Numbered from the stretch's first letter, positions 1-7,660 are shown. The stretch: 17,754 nt of DNA from an uncultured Paracoccaceae bacterium (GCA_937907485.1 CALESR010000190.1:1-17754), one strand, 5' to 3'. Made by a program: numbers and translations. The notes: generated by a model not told the origin, from the letters alone.

Positions 1-741
1 CTCCAGCAACACCGCCCGGTTCAACGCGCGTGAGCGGGTGGCAATACCGGCCATCGCGGGGGGCGGGCGGCCCTGAAACAGCGAGGACAGAACCTCGTCG
101 GCGGGAATGCCCGTAGGGGGCTTTTGCCATTTGTGGGCGTGAAGGTCATCAAGCGTCACATCCGTCCGCCCCACCAGCGGATGATCCGGCGCCGCGATGA
201 TCGCATGGGCATCCTCGATCACCGGCAGGAAATGCCAGCCTTCGGGCAGGGTATCGGGGCGGCGGCACAGGAACAGGTCGTATTCGTCGCGCGCGGCAAG
301 GCTCAGGATGGCGGGGCCGTCCACCTCGTCGATCTTGAGCAGGATATCGGGATTGGCGCGGCAAAAGGCCACCGCCTGCCGGTCCAGCAACCCGCTGATC
401 CCCGCCGCGACCGAGGCCACGCGCAGCACCGTCGCGCCCTGACTTTGATACTGGCCGACGGCCTCGGCAAATTGCGCGGTGGCGGCAAGGATGCGCTCCA
501 AAGGCGGCAGCACCTGTCGGCCAAAGCGCGTCAGCCGGATGCCGCGCGCGTGGCGCTCGAACAGCGCCGCGCCCAATTCGGTCTCCAACTCGCCCACGGC
601 CTTGGTGATCGCCGGTTGCGACACCGCCAGATCGCGCGCCGCCTGCTGCATGCTGCCACAGCGCGCCACCTCGGCCACCATCTGCAACTGCCGCAACCGC
701 GCCTTCAGCATCAGGCGTTGAAGAAGGTGGTCCTGTGGCAT
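1..741 (-). CDS. LysR-family transcriptional regulator, C-terminus outside window
   Basis: A 247-codon frame runs from an ATG at 741 to the left edge without a stop, so the C-terminus is missing (family length is about 300 residues). The N-terminus is a classic LysR winged helix-turn-helix: residues 16-75 include RLRQLQMVAEVARCGSMQQA, then AVSQPAITKAVGELE as recognition helix and FERHARGIRLT as wing. From about residue 95 the periplasmic-binding-protein-like effector domain begins, with RVASVAAGISG, FLCRRPDTLPEGW and AAPDHPLVGR. A GGAAGG ribosome-binding site lies about 6 bases before the ATG, supporting this start. It sits 151 bp downstream of the Rrf2 gene on the same strand. LysR targets are usually divergent genes, but none is visible here, so its role cannot be stated. 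Family assignment is firm; target and ligand are unknown. Confidence 0.9.
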   Translation of the reverse strand, partial: MPQDHLLQRLMLKARLRQLQMVAEVARCGSMQQAARDLAVSQPAITKAVGELETELGAALFERHARGIRLTRFGRQVLPPLERILAATAQFAEAVGQYQSQGATVLRVASVAAGISGLLDRQAVAFCRANPDILLKIDEVDGPAILSLAARDEYDLFLCRRPDTLPEGWHFLPVIEDAHAIIAAPDHPLVGRTDVTLDDLHAHKWQKPPTGIPADEVLSSLFQGRPPPAMAGIATRSRALNRAVLLE

Positions 742-892
742 CGTCGCCTTCCGTTGCGCCACCTTGCGGCTTTCGCGGGGCCGCGCCAAGGGGGGCTCTG
801 CAGCGGAGTGGCGCGGCCAAAGGGTCCAGCCCGCACCTTCGATGACAACGGCCTCGCCCGCATCGCGGGGCCAGACACCGCGACAGCCGCCT
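742..892. other. Intergenic stretch with inverted repeats
   Basis: This 151-bp gap between two minus-strand regulator genes contains a perfect 10-bp inverted repeat (GGCCGCGCCA at 779-788 and TGGCGCGGCC at 809-818, 20-base loop). It also contains a small CCCGC-ATC-GCGGG hairpin at 857-869, about 24 bases past the Rrf2 stop codon. Neither is followed by a convincing T-run. They may end rrf2 transcription or fold in the lysR leader. No open frame here looks genuine. Confidence 0.5.
779..818 (-). terminator. Possible T-less terminator hairpin after the Rrf2 gene
   Basis: Ten-base perfect arms (779-788 and 809-818) would form a very GC-rich stem with a 20-base loop. It sits 75-114 bases beyond the Rrf2 stop and 38 bases before the LysR start. 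The lack of a U-tract on either strand makes factor-independent termination uncertain; it could equally be a protein-binding or mRNA-stability element. Confidence 0.3.
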
Positions 893-1363
893 CTACCCAG
901 CCTCTCCCGCGCAGGCGGCGCGCAGGCTGTCGGGCACGGCCAGCAACCGCTCCAGCCCGCAATTGCCCTTGGTCAGGTCGGCCAGCGTGACCATGTCCAT
1001 CTCATGATAAAACGACTCGACCGCCCGCGCGACATAGGTGCGCAGGCGGCAGGCGCTGGGCAGCGGGCAGGTGTTGGTCTTTGGGTCGAAACACTCGGCA
1101 AAGGGCGTGCCGGATTCGAAGATCCGAAAGACCTCGCCCATCGACACCTGCTCGGGCCGCCGCGCCAGCCGCAGGCCGCCGTGGCGCCCGCGCTGGGTTT
1201 CGACAAAGCCATGCGCATGCAACGCATTCACCACCTGCAGCAGATGATTGAGCGAGGCGTTGCAGGCCTCGGCGATCTCGGCAGTGCGCAGGATCCGGTC
1301 GGTGTTGATGGCGCAGGCCATCAGCACGCGCGCGGCAAGGTTGGTCTTGGTCGTCAGACGCAT
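893..1363 (-). CDS. Rrf2-family Fe-S transcriptional regulator, NsrR/RirA-like
   Basis: A 156-residue protein with the Rrf2 fold. The N-terminal MRLTTKTNLAARVLM and the winged HTH are followed by the wing GFVETQRGRHGGLRLAR (residues 52-68). C91, C99 and C105 form a CX7CX5C triad of the type that holds an Fe-S cluster in NsrR and RirA. The segment SLNHLLQVVNAL and the C-terminal VTLADL resemble NsrR (nitric oxide sensor). The exact cysteine spacing and an Asn at position 8, instead of the Asp that completes the cluster in Streptomyces NsrR, resemble RirA (iron sensor). The start is the ATG at 1363; the TTG just upstream is not needed. The gene is divergent from cydD with a shared 128-bp regulatory region, so it probably controls cyd genes in response to NO, iron or redox state. 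That target is inference. Confidence 0.88.
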   Translation of the reverse strand: MRLTTKTNLAARVLMACAINTDRILRTAEIAEACNASLNHLLQVVNALHAHGFVETQRGRHGGLRLARRPEQVSMGEVFRIFESGTPFAECFDPKTNTCPLPSACRLRTYVARAVESFYHEMDMVTLADLTKGNCGLERLLAVPDSLRAACAGEAG

Positions 1364-1421
1364 CAAAGTTGCTTTCGGCGGTCAAGTTCAGTGTCGATAC
1401 CGCCCGGGTTTGTGCCGGTCC

Positions 1422-1435
1422 TTGATCTGGATCAC
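1422..1435. promoter_or_regulatory. FNR-type box in the cydD/Rrf2 divergent promoter
   Basis: TTGATCTGGATCAC matches the FNR/Anr/FnrL consensus TTGAT-N4-ATCAA at 9 of 10 defined bases. Its centre (1428.5) is 63 bp before the cydD GTG and 65 bp before the Rrf2 ATG. If it acts as a class II site (-41.5) the cydD start would be near 1470, just downstream of a weak -10-like CATAAG at 1456-1461. The near-symmetric site could serve both divergent genes. Confidence 0.72.
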
Positions 1436-1454
1436 GTCGGCGACCCTTGGCTTG

Positions 1455-1469
1455 GCATAAGTCGCATTC
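1455..1469. promoter_or_regulatory. Candidate operator shared with the cydA promoter
   Basis: GCATAAGTCGCATTC is an imperfect 7-1-7 dyad identical at 12 of 15 positions to the perfect dyad GAATGAGTCTCATTC at 4835-4849 before cydA. It covers the expected -10 region of the FNR-driven cydD promoter, the usual place for a repressor. The adjacent Rrf2 regulator is the obvious candidate binder, but this is inference. Confidence 0.4.
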
Positions 1470-1491
1470 CTGACAACAGTTAGGACTGCCC

Positions 1492-3123
1492 GTGCCGCGC
1501 TTTCCCCACAGCCTCCTCGCCCCCGGCCAGCGTCTTTGGCGCCGGGCGGCGGGTCTGTCGGTGCTGGCGGCGCTGCTGTGGCCGTTGATGGCGGCTGTGG
1601 TGGCCTGGGCGCTTGGCGGGCTGTTGACCGGCGCGGCGCCGTCGCCCCTGCTGGCGGCGCTGGGGTTTGGCGGGCTGGGCGTGCTGCGGGCGCTCGCGAA
1701 CGCACTGGCCGAGGGTCAGGCGCAGGCCGCCGCCGACGCGATCCTGACGCAGGCCCGCGCCAACCTGTTGGCAACCGAGGCCCGCCGCGCCGAGGACAGC
1801 CGCCTTGGCGGCGCTGGCAGCATTGCCGCGCTGGCGGGGGAAAAGCTGGAGCTGCTGGTGCCCTATATCACCCGCTATGCCCCGGCGCGGGCGCGGGTTT
1901 CGGTGCTGCCTCTGGTGATCCTGATACTGGCCTTCTGGCACTCCTGGGCCGTCGGGCTGATCCTGCTGGTCTCTGGCCCGCTGATCCCGGTGTTCATGGC
2001 GCTGGTCGGTCTGGCCGCCAAGGAGGCCAGCGCCCGCCAACTGGCCGAGATCGGCACGCTGAATGACCTGCTGGTGGATCGGCTGTCGGCGCTGGTGGAC
2101 ATCCGCCTGCTGGGCGCGGGCGCGCGGGTTCTGGCGGGGTTTCAGGATCAGGCAACCCACCTGCGCCGTCGCACCATGGCGGTGCTGGGCGTGGCCTTCC
2201 TGTCCTCGACGGTTCTAGAGCTGTTCGCGGCGATCGGCGTGGCGATGGTCGCGGTCTTCGTGGGCTTTTCGCTTCTGGGCGCGCTCGAATTCGGCACCTG
2301 GGGCAGGCCCCTGTCGCCGCAGGCGGGCATCTTCCTGCTGCTGTTGGCGCCCGAGTTCTTCCAGCCCCTGCGCGATCTGTCCGCCGCCTGGCACGACAAG
2401 GCCGTCGCCGATGCCGTGCTGGACGAACTGACGGCCCATGCGGCCGAATCGGGCGCGGCCCTGCCCGGCACCGGCGGCCCCGCGCCGCGCCTGCCCGGTC
2501 CGGCCAGCGTGGCGCTGCTGGGCTGCGTCACCCCCTCGGGCCGGGTGCTGCCCGACATCGCCATCGCCCCGGGCGAGAGGGTGGCGCTGGTCGGCGCCAG
2601 TGGCGCGGGCAAGACCTCGGCGCTGCGGTTGATGGCGGGCCTCAGCCTGCCGCAGACCGGTCAGGTCCGCGTGGCCGGCCAGCCGCTGACAGCGCAGACC
2701 GCCGACGGCTGGCGCGCCCGGCTGGGCTGGATGCCGCAGGCCCCGCATTTTCTGGCCGGCAGCCTGCGCCAGAACCTGACTCTGGGCCGCGAGGGCGATC
2801 TGCCCGCCGCCCTGCGCTCGGCCGCTGTCGATACCGTGGTTGCTGGCATGCCACGCGGCCTTGCCACCCGGCTGGGCGAAACCGGCGCAGGCCTCTCGGG
2901 CGGCGAGGCGCGGCGGATCACGCTGGCCCGCGCCGTTCTGGCCGCGCCCGACCTGATCCTCGCCGATGAACCCACCGCCGATCTGGACGCCGCCACCGCG
3001 CGCAGCGTGACCAAAGGCCTGCTGGCCCAGGCCGCACGCGGCGCGACGCTGGTGGTGGCCACGCATGACCCCGCGCTTGCGGCCCGCATGGACCGCATCA
3101 TCGACCTTGGGGGCGCCAGATGA
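1492..3123 (+). CDS. cydD: CydD, subunit of the thiol-reductant (glutathione/cysteine) ABC exporter
   Basis: A 543-residue half-transporter: six membrane segments (about residues 15-305, e.g. VLPLVILILAFWHSWAVGLILL) fused to an ATPase domain. The Walker A motif is GASGAGKT (368-375, Lys374), the ABC signature is LSGGE (468-472), and Walker B ends in D492-E493. Together with CydC it exports glutathione/cysteine to the periplasm, which is needed for assembly of heme-containing cytochrome bd. Translation starts at a GTG preceded six bases upstream by TAGGA. The stop overlaps the cydC start by 4 bp (ATGA), showing translational coupling. It is first in a cydDC-AB-X locus, an order known from Brucella and other alphaproteobacteria. 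CydD versus CydC is assigned by gene order and overall similarity. Length is slightly below the E. coli protein (588). Confidence 0.93.
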   Translation: MPRFPHSLLAPGQRLWRRAAGLSVLAALLWPLMAAVVAWALGGLLTGAAPSPLLAALGFGGLGVLRALANALAEGQAQAAADAILTQARANLLATEARRAEDSRLGGAGSIAALAGEKLELLVPYITRYAPARARVSVLPLVILILAFWHSWAVGLILLVSGPLIPVFMALVGLAAKEASARQLAEIGTLNDLLVDRLSALVDIRLLGAGARVLAGFQDQATHLRRRTMAVLGVAFLSSTVLELFAAIGVAMVAVFVGFSLLGALEFGTWGRPLSPQAGIFLLLLAPEFFQPLRDLSAAWHDKAVADAVLDELTAHAAESGAALPGTGGPAPRLPGPASVALLGCVTPSGRVLPDIAIAPGERVALVGASGAGKTSALRLMAGLSLPQTGQVRVAGQPLTAQTADGWRARLGWMPQAPHFLAGSLRQNLTLGREGDLPAALRSAAVDTVVAGMPRGLATRLGETGAGLSGGEARRITLARAVLAAPDLILADEPTADLDAATARSVTKGLLAQAARGATLVVATHDPALAARMDRIIDLGGAR

Positions 3124-4754
3124 GGGCGCTCTGGGTCATCTTCCGGACTATCCTGCGCGATCAACGGGTTGCGCTGTTGCGCGGCGGGGCGCTGGGGCTG
3201 ATCGTGGTGCTGATGGGCGTGGCGCTGCTGGGCCTGTCGGGGTGGTTCATCACGGCGGCGGCGGCGGCGGGGCTGGCCGGGGCGGGTGCGGTCTTTGACG
3301 TTTTCCGCCCCTCGGCGCTGGTGCGCTTTCTGGCGCTTGGCCGCGCCGCCGCGCGCTATGGCGAGCGGATGCTGACCCACGACGCCACCCTGCGCGCGCT
3401 GCAAACCCTGCGCGGACAGGTGCTGGCCGGGATGCTGGCCGCGCCCCTTGCGCAGATGTCCCGGCTGCGCGGCGCGCAGGCGCTGAACCGGCTGACGGCG
3501 GATATCGACGCGCTCGATGGCGTGCCGCTGCGGCTGGTGCTGCCGGTTCTGGCCGGGGTCGCGGCGCAGATCGTGGCCTTTGCCGCGCTGTGGTGGCTGG
3601 TCGCGCCCGAGGTGGCGCTTTGGGTGCTGGCGGGCTCGCTTCTGGGGTCGGCGCTGATCCTGACCTTGGCCGCGCGCCGGATGCTGCCGCTGTCGCGCCG
3701 GGTCGAGGCCGCGGCGCAGGCCTTTCGCGCGCGGCTGATCGACCTGATCGGCGCGCGGCGCGATCTGACGGTGTATGGGCGGCTGGTGGCGCAGGTCGGG
3801 GCGGTGCAGGGGGCCGAGGTCCGCCGTCTGGCGCTGCGCCGCGATCTGGACCGCGCCGACCGCCGCGCCGGGGCGGCCCTTGGCGTTCTGGGCGCCGTGG
3901 TGACGGCGGGGGCGCTGGGGATCGGCATGGCACTGGCTCAGGCCGGGCGGATCGAGCCCGCCTTTGCCGCGCTGGGCTTCTTTGCCGCGCTGGCCTTGGG
4001 TGAAACGCTGGCCCCCCTGCGCCGCGCCGTGTCGGACCTTGGCCGCATGGCCGATGCGGCGCGGCGGGTGACGGCGGCTCCGGGGGCCACGCCGCCGCCA
4101 ACGCCCCTCGGCCCGGTGGGTCAGGGGCTGCGGGTCGAGGGGCTGACCCTGCTCCGCCCCGGCACCGACGCAGCCGTCGTTTCGGCCCTCACCTTTGCCG
4201 CGCAACCCGGCCAGACCCTCGCCCTTGTCGGCCCCAGCGGCGCCGGAAAATCCACGCTGCTGCTGGCCCTCGCCGGGCTGCACCCCGTCGCCGCCGGGCA
4301 GATCACCCTCGCCGGGCGTGCGCTGTCCGATTGGCCCGAGGCCGCCCTGCGCGACCATCTGGCGCTGCTGCCGCAACGCAGCGCGTTGATGGCCGGCACC
4401 GTGGCCGAGGCGCTGCATCTGGCCGGCCCCGCCGACGACGCGACCCTGTGGTCGGTGCTCGAGGCCGTGCAACTGGCCGATCTGGTCCGCACACGCGGCG
4501 GCTTGCCTGCGCGCATCGGCCCGCGGGGCGAGGGGCTTTCGGGTGGCGAGGCGCGGCGGCTGGCGCTGGCCCGCGTGATCCTGCGCCGCCCGCAGGTGCT
4601 GCTGCTGGACGAACCGACCGAAGGGCTGGACGACTCCACCGCCCGCGCCGTGATGGCCGGGCTGCGCCGGATGCTGCCGCAGGCGATCCTGATCGTCGCC
4701 GCGCACCGCCCGTTGGAGACCGAAGGCGCCGATGCGGTGCTGACCCTGAATTAA
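3120..4754 (+). CDS. cydC: CydC, subunit of the thiol-reductant ABC exporter
   Basis: A 544-residue ABC half-transporter and partner of CydD. The first helix region (LIVVLMGVALLGLSGWFITAAAAAGLAGAGAVFDVFRPSALVRFLALGRAAARYGERMLTHDA, written here in parts: LSGWFITAAA and RYGERMLTHDA) is the typical CydC N-terminus. The ATPase domain carries Walker A GPSGAGKS (371-378, Lys377), signature LSGGE (473-477) and Walker B D497-E498. The predicted role is heterodimeric export of glutathione/cysteine, supporting cytochrome bd maturation. Its ATG overlaps the cydD stop. A 122-bp gap with its own FNR-type box separates it from cydA, so cydDC and cydABX can be transcribed separately or as a read-through unit. 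No terminator is visible after its stop. Confidence 0.93.
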   Translation: MRALWVIFRTILRDQRVALLRGGALGLIVVLMGVALLGLSGWFITAAAAAGLAGAGAVFDVFRPSALVRFLALGRAAARYGERMLTHDATLRALQTLRGQVLAGMLAAPLAQMSRLRGAQALNRLTADIDALDGVPLRLVLPVLAGVAAQIVAFAALWWLVAPEVALWVLAGSLLGSALILTLAARRMLPLSRRVEAAAQAFRARLIDLIGARRDLTVYGRLVAQVGAVQGAEVRRLALRRDLDRADRRAGAALGVLGAVVTAGALGIGMALAQAGRIEPAFAALGFFAALALGETLAPLRRAVSDLGRMADAARRVTAAPGATPPPTPLGPVGQGLRVEGLTLLRPGTDAAVVSALTFAAQPGQTLALVGPSGAGKSTLLLALAGLHPVAAGQITLAGRALSDWPEAALRDHLALLPQRSALMAGTVAEALHLAGPADDATLWSVLEAVQLADLVRTRGGLPARIGPRGEGLSGGEARRLALARVILRRPQVLLLDEPTEGLDDSTARAVMAGLRRMLPQAILIVAAHRPLETEGADAVLTLN

Positions 4755-4775
4755 GTCGTATATCTGCCGCCAGTT

Positions 4776-4789
4776 TTGATCTGGATCAA
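4776..4789. promoter_or_regulatory. Perfect FNR-type box before cydA
   Basis: TTGATCTGGATCAA matches TTGAT-N4-ATCAA at every defined base and shares the same CTGG spacer with the box before cydD. The centre is 4782.5. A -10-like CATATA/TATACT lies at 4814-4821, putting transcription start near 4824-4828, close to the class II activation distance of -41.5. This predicts induction of cydABX under low oxygen. Confidence 0.82.
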
Positions 4790-4813
4790 TGCCGCCGGGG
4801 CCGCGACTCGTCA

Positions 4814-4821
4814 CATATACT
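4814..4821 (+). promoter_or_regulatory. Putative -10 region of the cydA promoter
   Basis: CATATACT contains overlapping -10-like hexamers about 31-39 bases past the FNR box centre. No clear -35 box precedes it, as expected for a promoter activated by an FNR-family protein bound near -41.5. Confidence 0.5.
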
Positions 4822-4822
4822 A

Positions 4823-4849
4823 ACATTAGAATGTGAATGAGTCTCATTC
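4823..4849. promoter_or_regulatory. Two adjacent palindromes overlapping the cydA start site
   Basis: ACATTAGAATGT (4823-4834, 5-bp perfect arms) lies at the predicted transcription start. It abuts GAATGAG-T-CTCATTC (4835-4849, 7-bp perfect arms). The second resembles the element at 1455-1469 before cydD. Placement downstream of -10 fits repressor binding; the Rrf2 regulator is the nearest candidate. Function is inferred from symmetry and position only. Confidence 0.5.
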
Positions 4850-4876
4850 TGCCCCCCGATAACTGGAGCCAAACTT

Positions 4877-6478
4877 ATGGAATTCGGGATCGTCGAGCTG
4901 TCACGGCTGCAATTCGCCATGACCGCGATGTATCACTTCCTCTTCGTGCCGCTGACGCTGGGTCTGTCGATCGTCGTCGCGATCATGGAGACGGTCTATG
5001 TCATGACCAACCGCCCGATCTGGCGGCAGATGACGAAATTCTGGGGCACGCTGTTCGGGATCAACTTTGTCCTCGGCGTGGCCACCGGCATCACGATGGA
5101 GTTCCAGTTCGGCATGAACTGGAGCTACTATTCGCACTATGTCGGCGACATCTTCGGCGCGCCGCTGGCCATCGAGGGGCTGATGGCCTTCTTCCTTGAG
5201 GCCACCTTTGTCGGCCTCTTCTTCTTTGGCTGGGACAAGCTGTCCAAGGTCGCGCACCTGACGGTGGCCTGGCTGGTCGCCATCGGGTCGAACTTTTCGG
5301 CGCTGTGGATCCTGATCGCCAATGGCTGGATGCAGAACCCGGTCGGCGCGGAATTCAACCCGCAGACCATGCGGATGGAGATGACGGATTTCTTCGCCGT
5401 CCTCTTCAACGAGGTCGCGCAGGCGAAATTCGTGCACACCGTCAGCGCGGGCTATGTCACCGCCGCCGTCTTCGTCATCGGCGTTTCGGCCTGGTATCTG
5501 CTGAAAAACCGTCACATCGAACTGGCGCGCCGGTCGATCACCGTCGCGGCGGCCTTTGGTCTGGCCTCGGCGTTTTCCGTGGTCCTGCTGGGCGATGAAT
5601 CGGGCTATTCGGCCACGCACAGCCAGCGCATGAAACTGGCTGCGATCGAGGCGATGTGGGAAACCCACGAGGCGCCCGCGCCGTTCAACCTGATCGGCTT
5701 TCCGGATCAGGAAACCCGCGAAACGCATTATGCCATCGAGATCCCCTGGGCGATGGGCCTGATCGGCACGCGCTCGCTGACCACGGAAATCCCCGGCATC
5801 AACGATCTGGTCGCGCAGGCCGAGGACCGCATCCGCTCGGGCATCATCGCCTATGACGCGCTGATGCACATCCGCGAGGCGCGCGACGCCGCCGATCCGG
5901 CGATCACCGCGACGTTCGAGGAGCATTCCGCCGATCTGGGCTTTGCCTTCCTGCTGCTGCCCTATGTCGATGACCCGCGTCAGGCGACCGACGAGCAGAT
6001 CATCGCCGCCTCGAACGACACGGTGCCCACGGTCTGGCCGCTGTTCTGGGCCTTCCGCATCATGGTTGGCCTTGGCTTTGGCTTCATCGGCACGATGGCC
6101 TATTTCTTCTGGCGCGCCTCGTTCCGGGGCATGCAATACCCCCGCTGGGCGCTGCATGTCGCGGTCTGGATGATCCCGGCGCCGTGGATCGCCGCGGAAA
6201 TGGGCTGGTTCGTCGCCGAATTCGGCCGCCAACCCTGGACAGTGGACGGCGTGCTGCCGACCGCGATGTCGGTCAGTGCCCTGTCGATGACCGAGGTTGC
6301 GCTGACGCTGGCCGGCTTCGTCACCTTCTATTCGGTGCTCTTCGTGATCGAGATGGGCCTGATGGTGAAATACATCCGCAAGGGCCCGTTCGTGGACGTC
6401 CACGAAACCGAGGCCTGGATGAAGACCCACGCCGATGCGCTGGCCTGTTCCGGCGTCAACGCCCTGCCTGCGGAGTGA
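4877..6478 (+). CDS. cydA: Cytochrome bd ubiquinol oxidase subunit I
   Basis: A 533-residue membrane subunit close to E. coli CydA (522). Heme b558 ligands His187 (VHTVSAGY) and Met396 (FRIMVG), the high-spin heme ligand His20 (MYHFLFVPLTLG), and acidic residues Glu100 and Glu108 (IEGLMAFFLE) all appear, offset by one to three from E. coli numbering. The quinol-site GRQPW motif is at 450-454. The long Q-loop (around residues 250-380, with FPDQETRETHYAIEIPWAMG) marks an L-type bd oxidase. It oxidises quinol and reduces O2 to water at high affinity without pumping protons, in the inner membrane. A GGAG site eight bases before the ATG supports the start. Expression probably depends on the FNR box 88-101 bp upstream. 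Confidence 0.97.
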   Translation: MEFGIVELSRLQFAMTAMYHFLFVPLTLGLSIVVAIMETVYVMTNRPIWRQMTKFWGTLFGINFVLGVATGITMEFQFGMNWSYYSHYVGDIFGAPLAIEGLMAFFLEATFVGLFFFGWDKLSKVAHLTVAWLVAIGSNFSALWILIANGWMQNPVGAEFNPQTMRMEMTDFFAVLFNEVAQAKFVHTVSAGYVTAAVFVIGVSAWYLLKNRHIELARRSITVAAAFGLASAFSVVLLGDESGYSATHSQRMKLAAIEAMWETHEAPAPFNLIGFPDQETRETHYAIEIPWAMGLIGTRSLTTEIPGINDLVAQAEDRIRSGIIAYDALMHIREARDAADPAITATFEEHSADLGFAFLLLPYVDDPRQATDEQIIAASNDTVPTVWPLFWAFRIMVGLGFGFIGTMAYFFWRASFRGMQYPRWALHVAVWMIPAPWIAAEMGWFVAEFGRQPWTVDGVLPTAMSVSALSMTEVALTLAGFVTFYSVLFVIEMGLMVKYIRKGPFVDVHETEAWMKTHADALACSGVNALPAE

Positions 6479-6483
6479 TCGCC

Positions 6484-7647
6484 ATGATCCTGCATGAACT
6501 GCTCAGCTATGAATTTCTCCGTGTGATCTGGTGGGGCCTTCTGGGGGTGCTGCTGATCGGCTTTGCCCTGACCGACGGGTTCGACATGGGGGTCGGCGCG
6601 CTGCTGCCCTTTGTCGGCAAGACCGACGTGGAACGCCGGATCGCCATCAACACCGTCGGCCCGGTGTGGGAGGGCAACCAGGTCTGGTTCATCCTCGGTG
6701 GCGGCGCGATCTTTGCCGCCTGGCCGCCGCTTTACGCGGTCAGTTTCTCGGGCTTCTACCTTGCGATGTTCGTGGTTCTGGCCGCCTTCATCGTGCGCCC
6801 GGTGGCGTTCAAATACCGCTCGAAACGCGACGATCCGCGCTGGCGGTCGGCCTGGGACTGGGCGCTGTTCGCGTCCGGTGCGGTGCCCGCCCTGCTGTTC
6901 GGCGTCGCAGTGGGCAATGTCATCCAAGGCGTGCCCTTCCACTTCACCGACGACCTGCATTCGATCTATGAAGGTGCGTGGTACATGAAGTTCATCGGCC
7001 TGCTCGACCCGTTCTCGCTCCTCGCCGGTGTCGTCTCGCTGTCCATGCTGGTCATGCACGGCGGCGCCTGGCTGACGCTCAAGGCGGAAGGCCCGGTGCA
7101 GATCCGCGCCCGCGCCATCGGATCGGTCGCCGCGCTGGTGGCGGTGGGGGCCTATGCGCTGGCGGGCCTCTGGATGGCGGTCGGCATCGACGCGTTCCGC
7201 ATCGTCGGCGATTTCGCCACCAATGGCCCGTCGAACCCGCTGCACTTCGACGTGGTGCGCACCTCGTCCTGGCTCAGCGCCTACAGCGACCGGCCCTGGA
7301 TCATCGTCGCCCCCGTCATGGGCATCCTTGGCGGACTGCTGACCTTCCTCGGCCTGCGGGCAGGGCGCGAGGTTTCCACCCTGCTGTTTTCCAAAATGGC
7401 GATCCTTGGGGTGATTTCCTCGGTCGGCCTGACGATGTTCCCGTTCATCATGCCCTCGTCCAGCGATCCGCAATCGTCGCTGACGGTGTGGAATTCGTCC
7501 TCGTCGCACCTGACGCTGTTCATCATGCTGGTGGTCACGGCGATCTTCATGCCGCTGATCCTGATGTACACCGCCTGGGTCTACAAGGTTCTGTGGGGCA
7601 AGGTCACCGAGGCCGATGTCACCGAAAACTCACACTCCGTCTACTGA
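6484..7647 (+). CDS. cydB: Cytochrome bd ubiquinol oxidase subunit II
   Basis: A 387-residue multi-spanning protein with the CydB hallmarks LTDGFDMGVG (residues 29-38) and GPVWEGNQVWFILGGG (59-74). It matches E. coli CydB in length (379) and layout. It is the structural partner of CydA in the quinol oxidase. The frame is open about 300 bases further upstream, but that stretch lies inside cydA. The ATG at 6484, preceded by GGAG (6472-6475) which overlaps the cydA stop, gives the family's normal N-terminus MILHELLSYEFLRVIWWGLLG. Five bases separate it from cydA, and 13 bases separate it from cydX. One operon is clear. Confidence 0.97.
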   Translation: MILHELLSYEFLRVIWWGLLGVLLIGFALTDGFDMGVGALLPFVGKTDVERRIAINTVGPVWEGNQVWFILGGGAIFAAWPPLYAVSFSGFYLAMFVVLAAFIVRPVAFKYRSKRDDPRWRSAWDWALFASGAVPALLFGVAVGNVIQGVPFHFTDDLHSIYEGAWYMKFIGLLDPFSLLAGVVSLSMLVMHGGAWLTLKAEGPVQIRARAIGSVAALVAVGAYALAGLWMAVGIDAFRIVGDFATNGPSNPLHFDVVRTSSWLSAYSDRPWIIVAPVMGILGGLLTFLGLRAGREVSTLLFSKMAILGVISSVGLTMFPFIMPSSSDPQSSLTVWNSSSSHLTLFIMLVVTAIFMPLILMYTAWVYKVLWGKVTEADVTENSHSVY

Positions 7648-7660
7648 AAGGACTGATATC

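Noticed and set aside
2661..4847. 728-residue minus-strand open frame
   Set aside because: It is antisense to cydD and cydC, rich in Arg/Gln/Gly/His low-complexity sequence, and without recognisable domains; it is typical of antisense frames in GC-rich DNA.
4901..6430. 509-residue minus-strand open frame
   Set aside because: It lies wholly antisense to cydA, whose ligands and motifs are intact; composition (His/Arg/Asp/Gln-rich) is that of a shadow frame.
6184..6483. 100-residue N-terminal extension of cydB
   Set aside because: It overlaps cydA in another frame, and the ATG at 6484 gives the normal CydB N-terminus with a ribosome-binding site.
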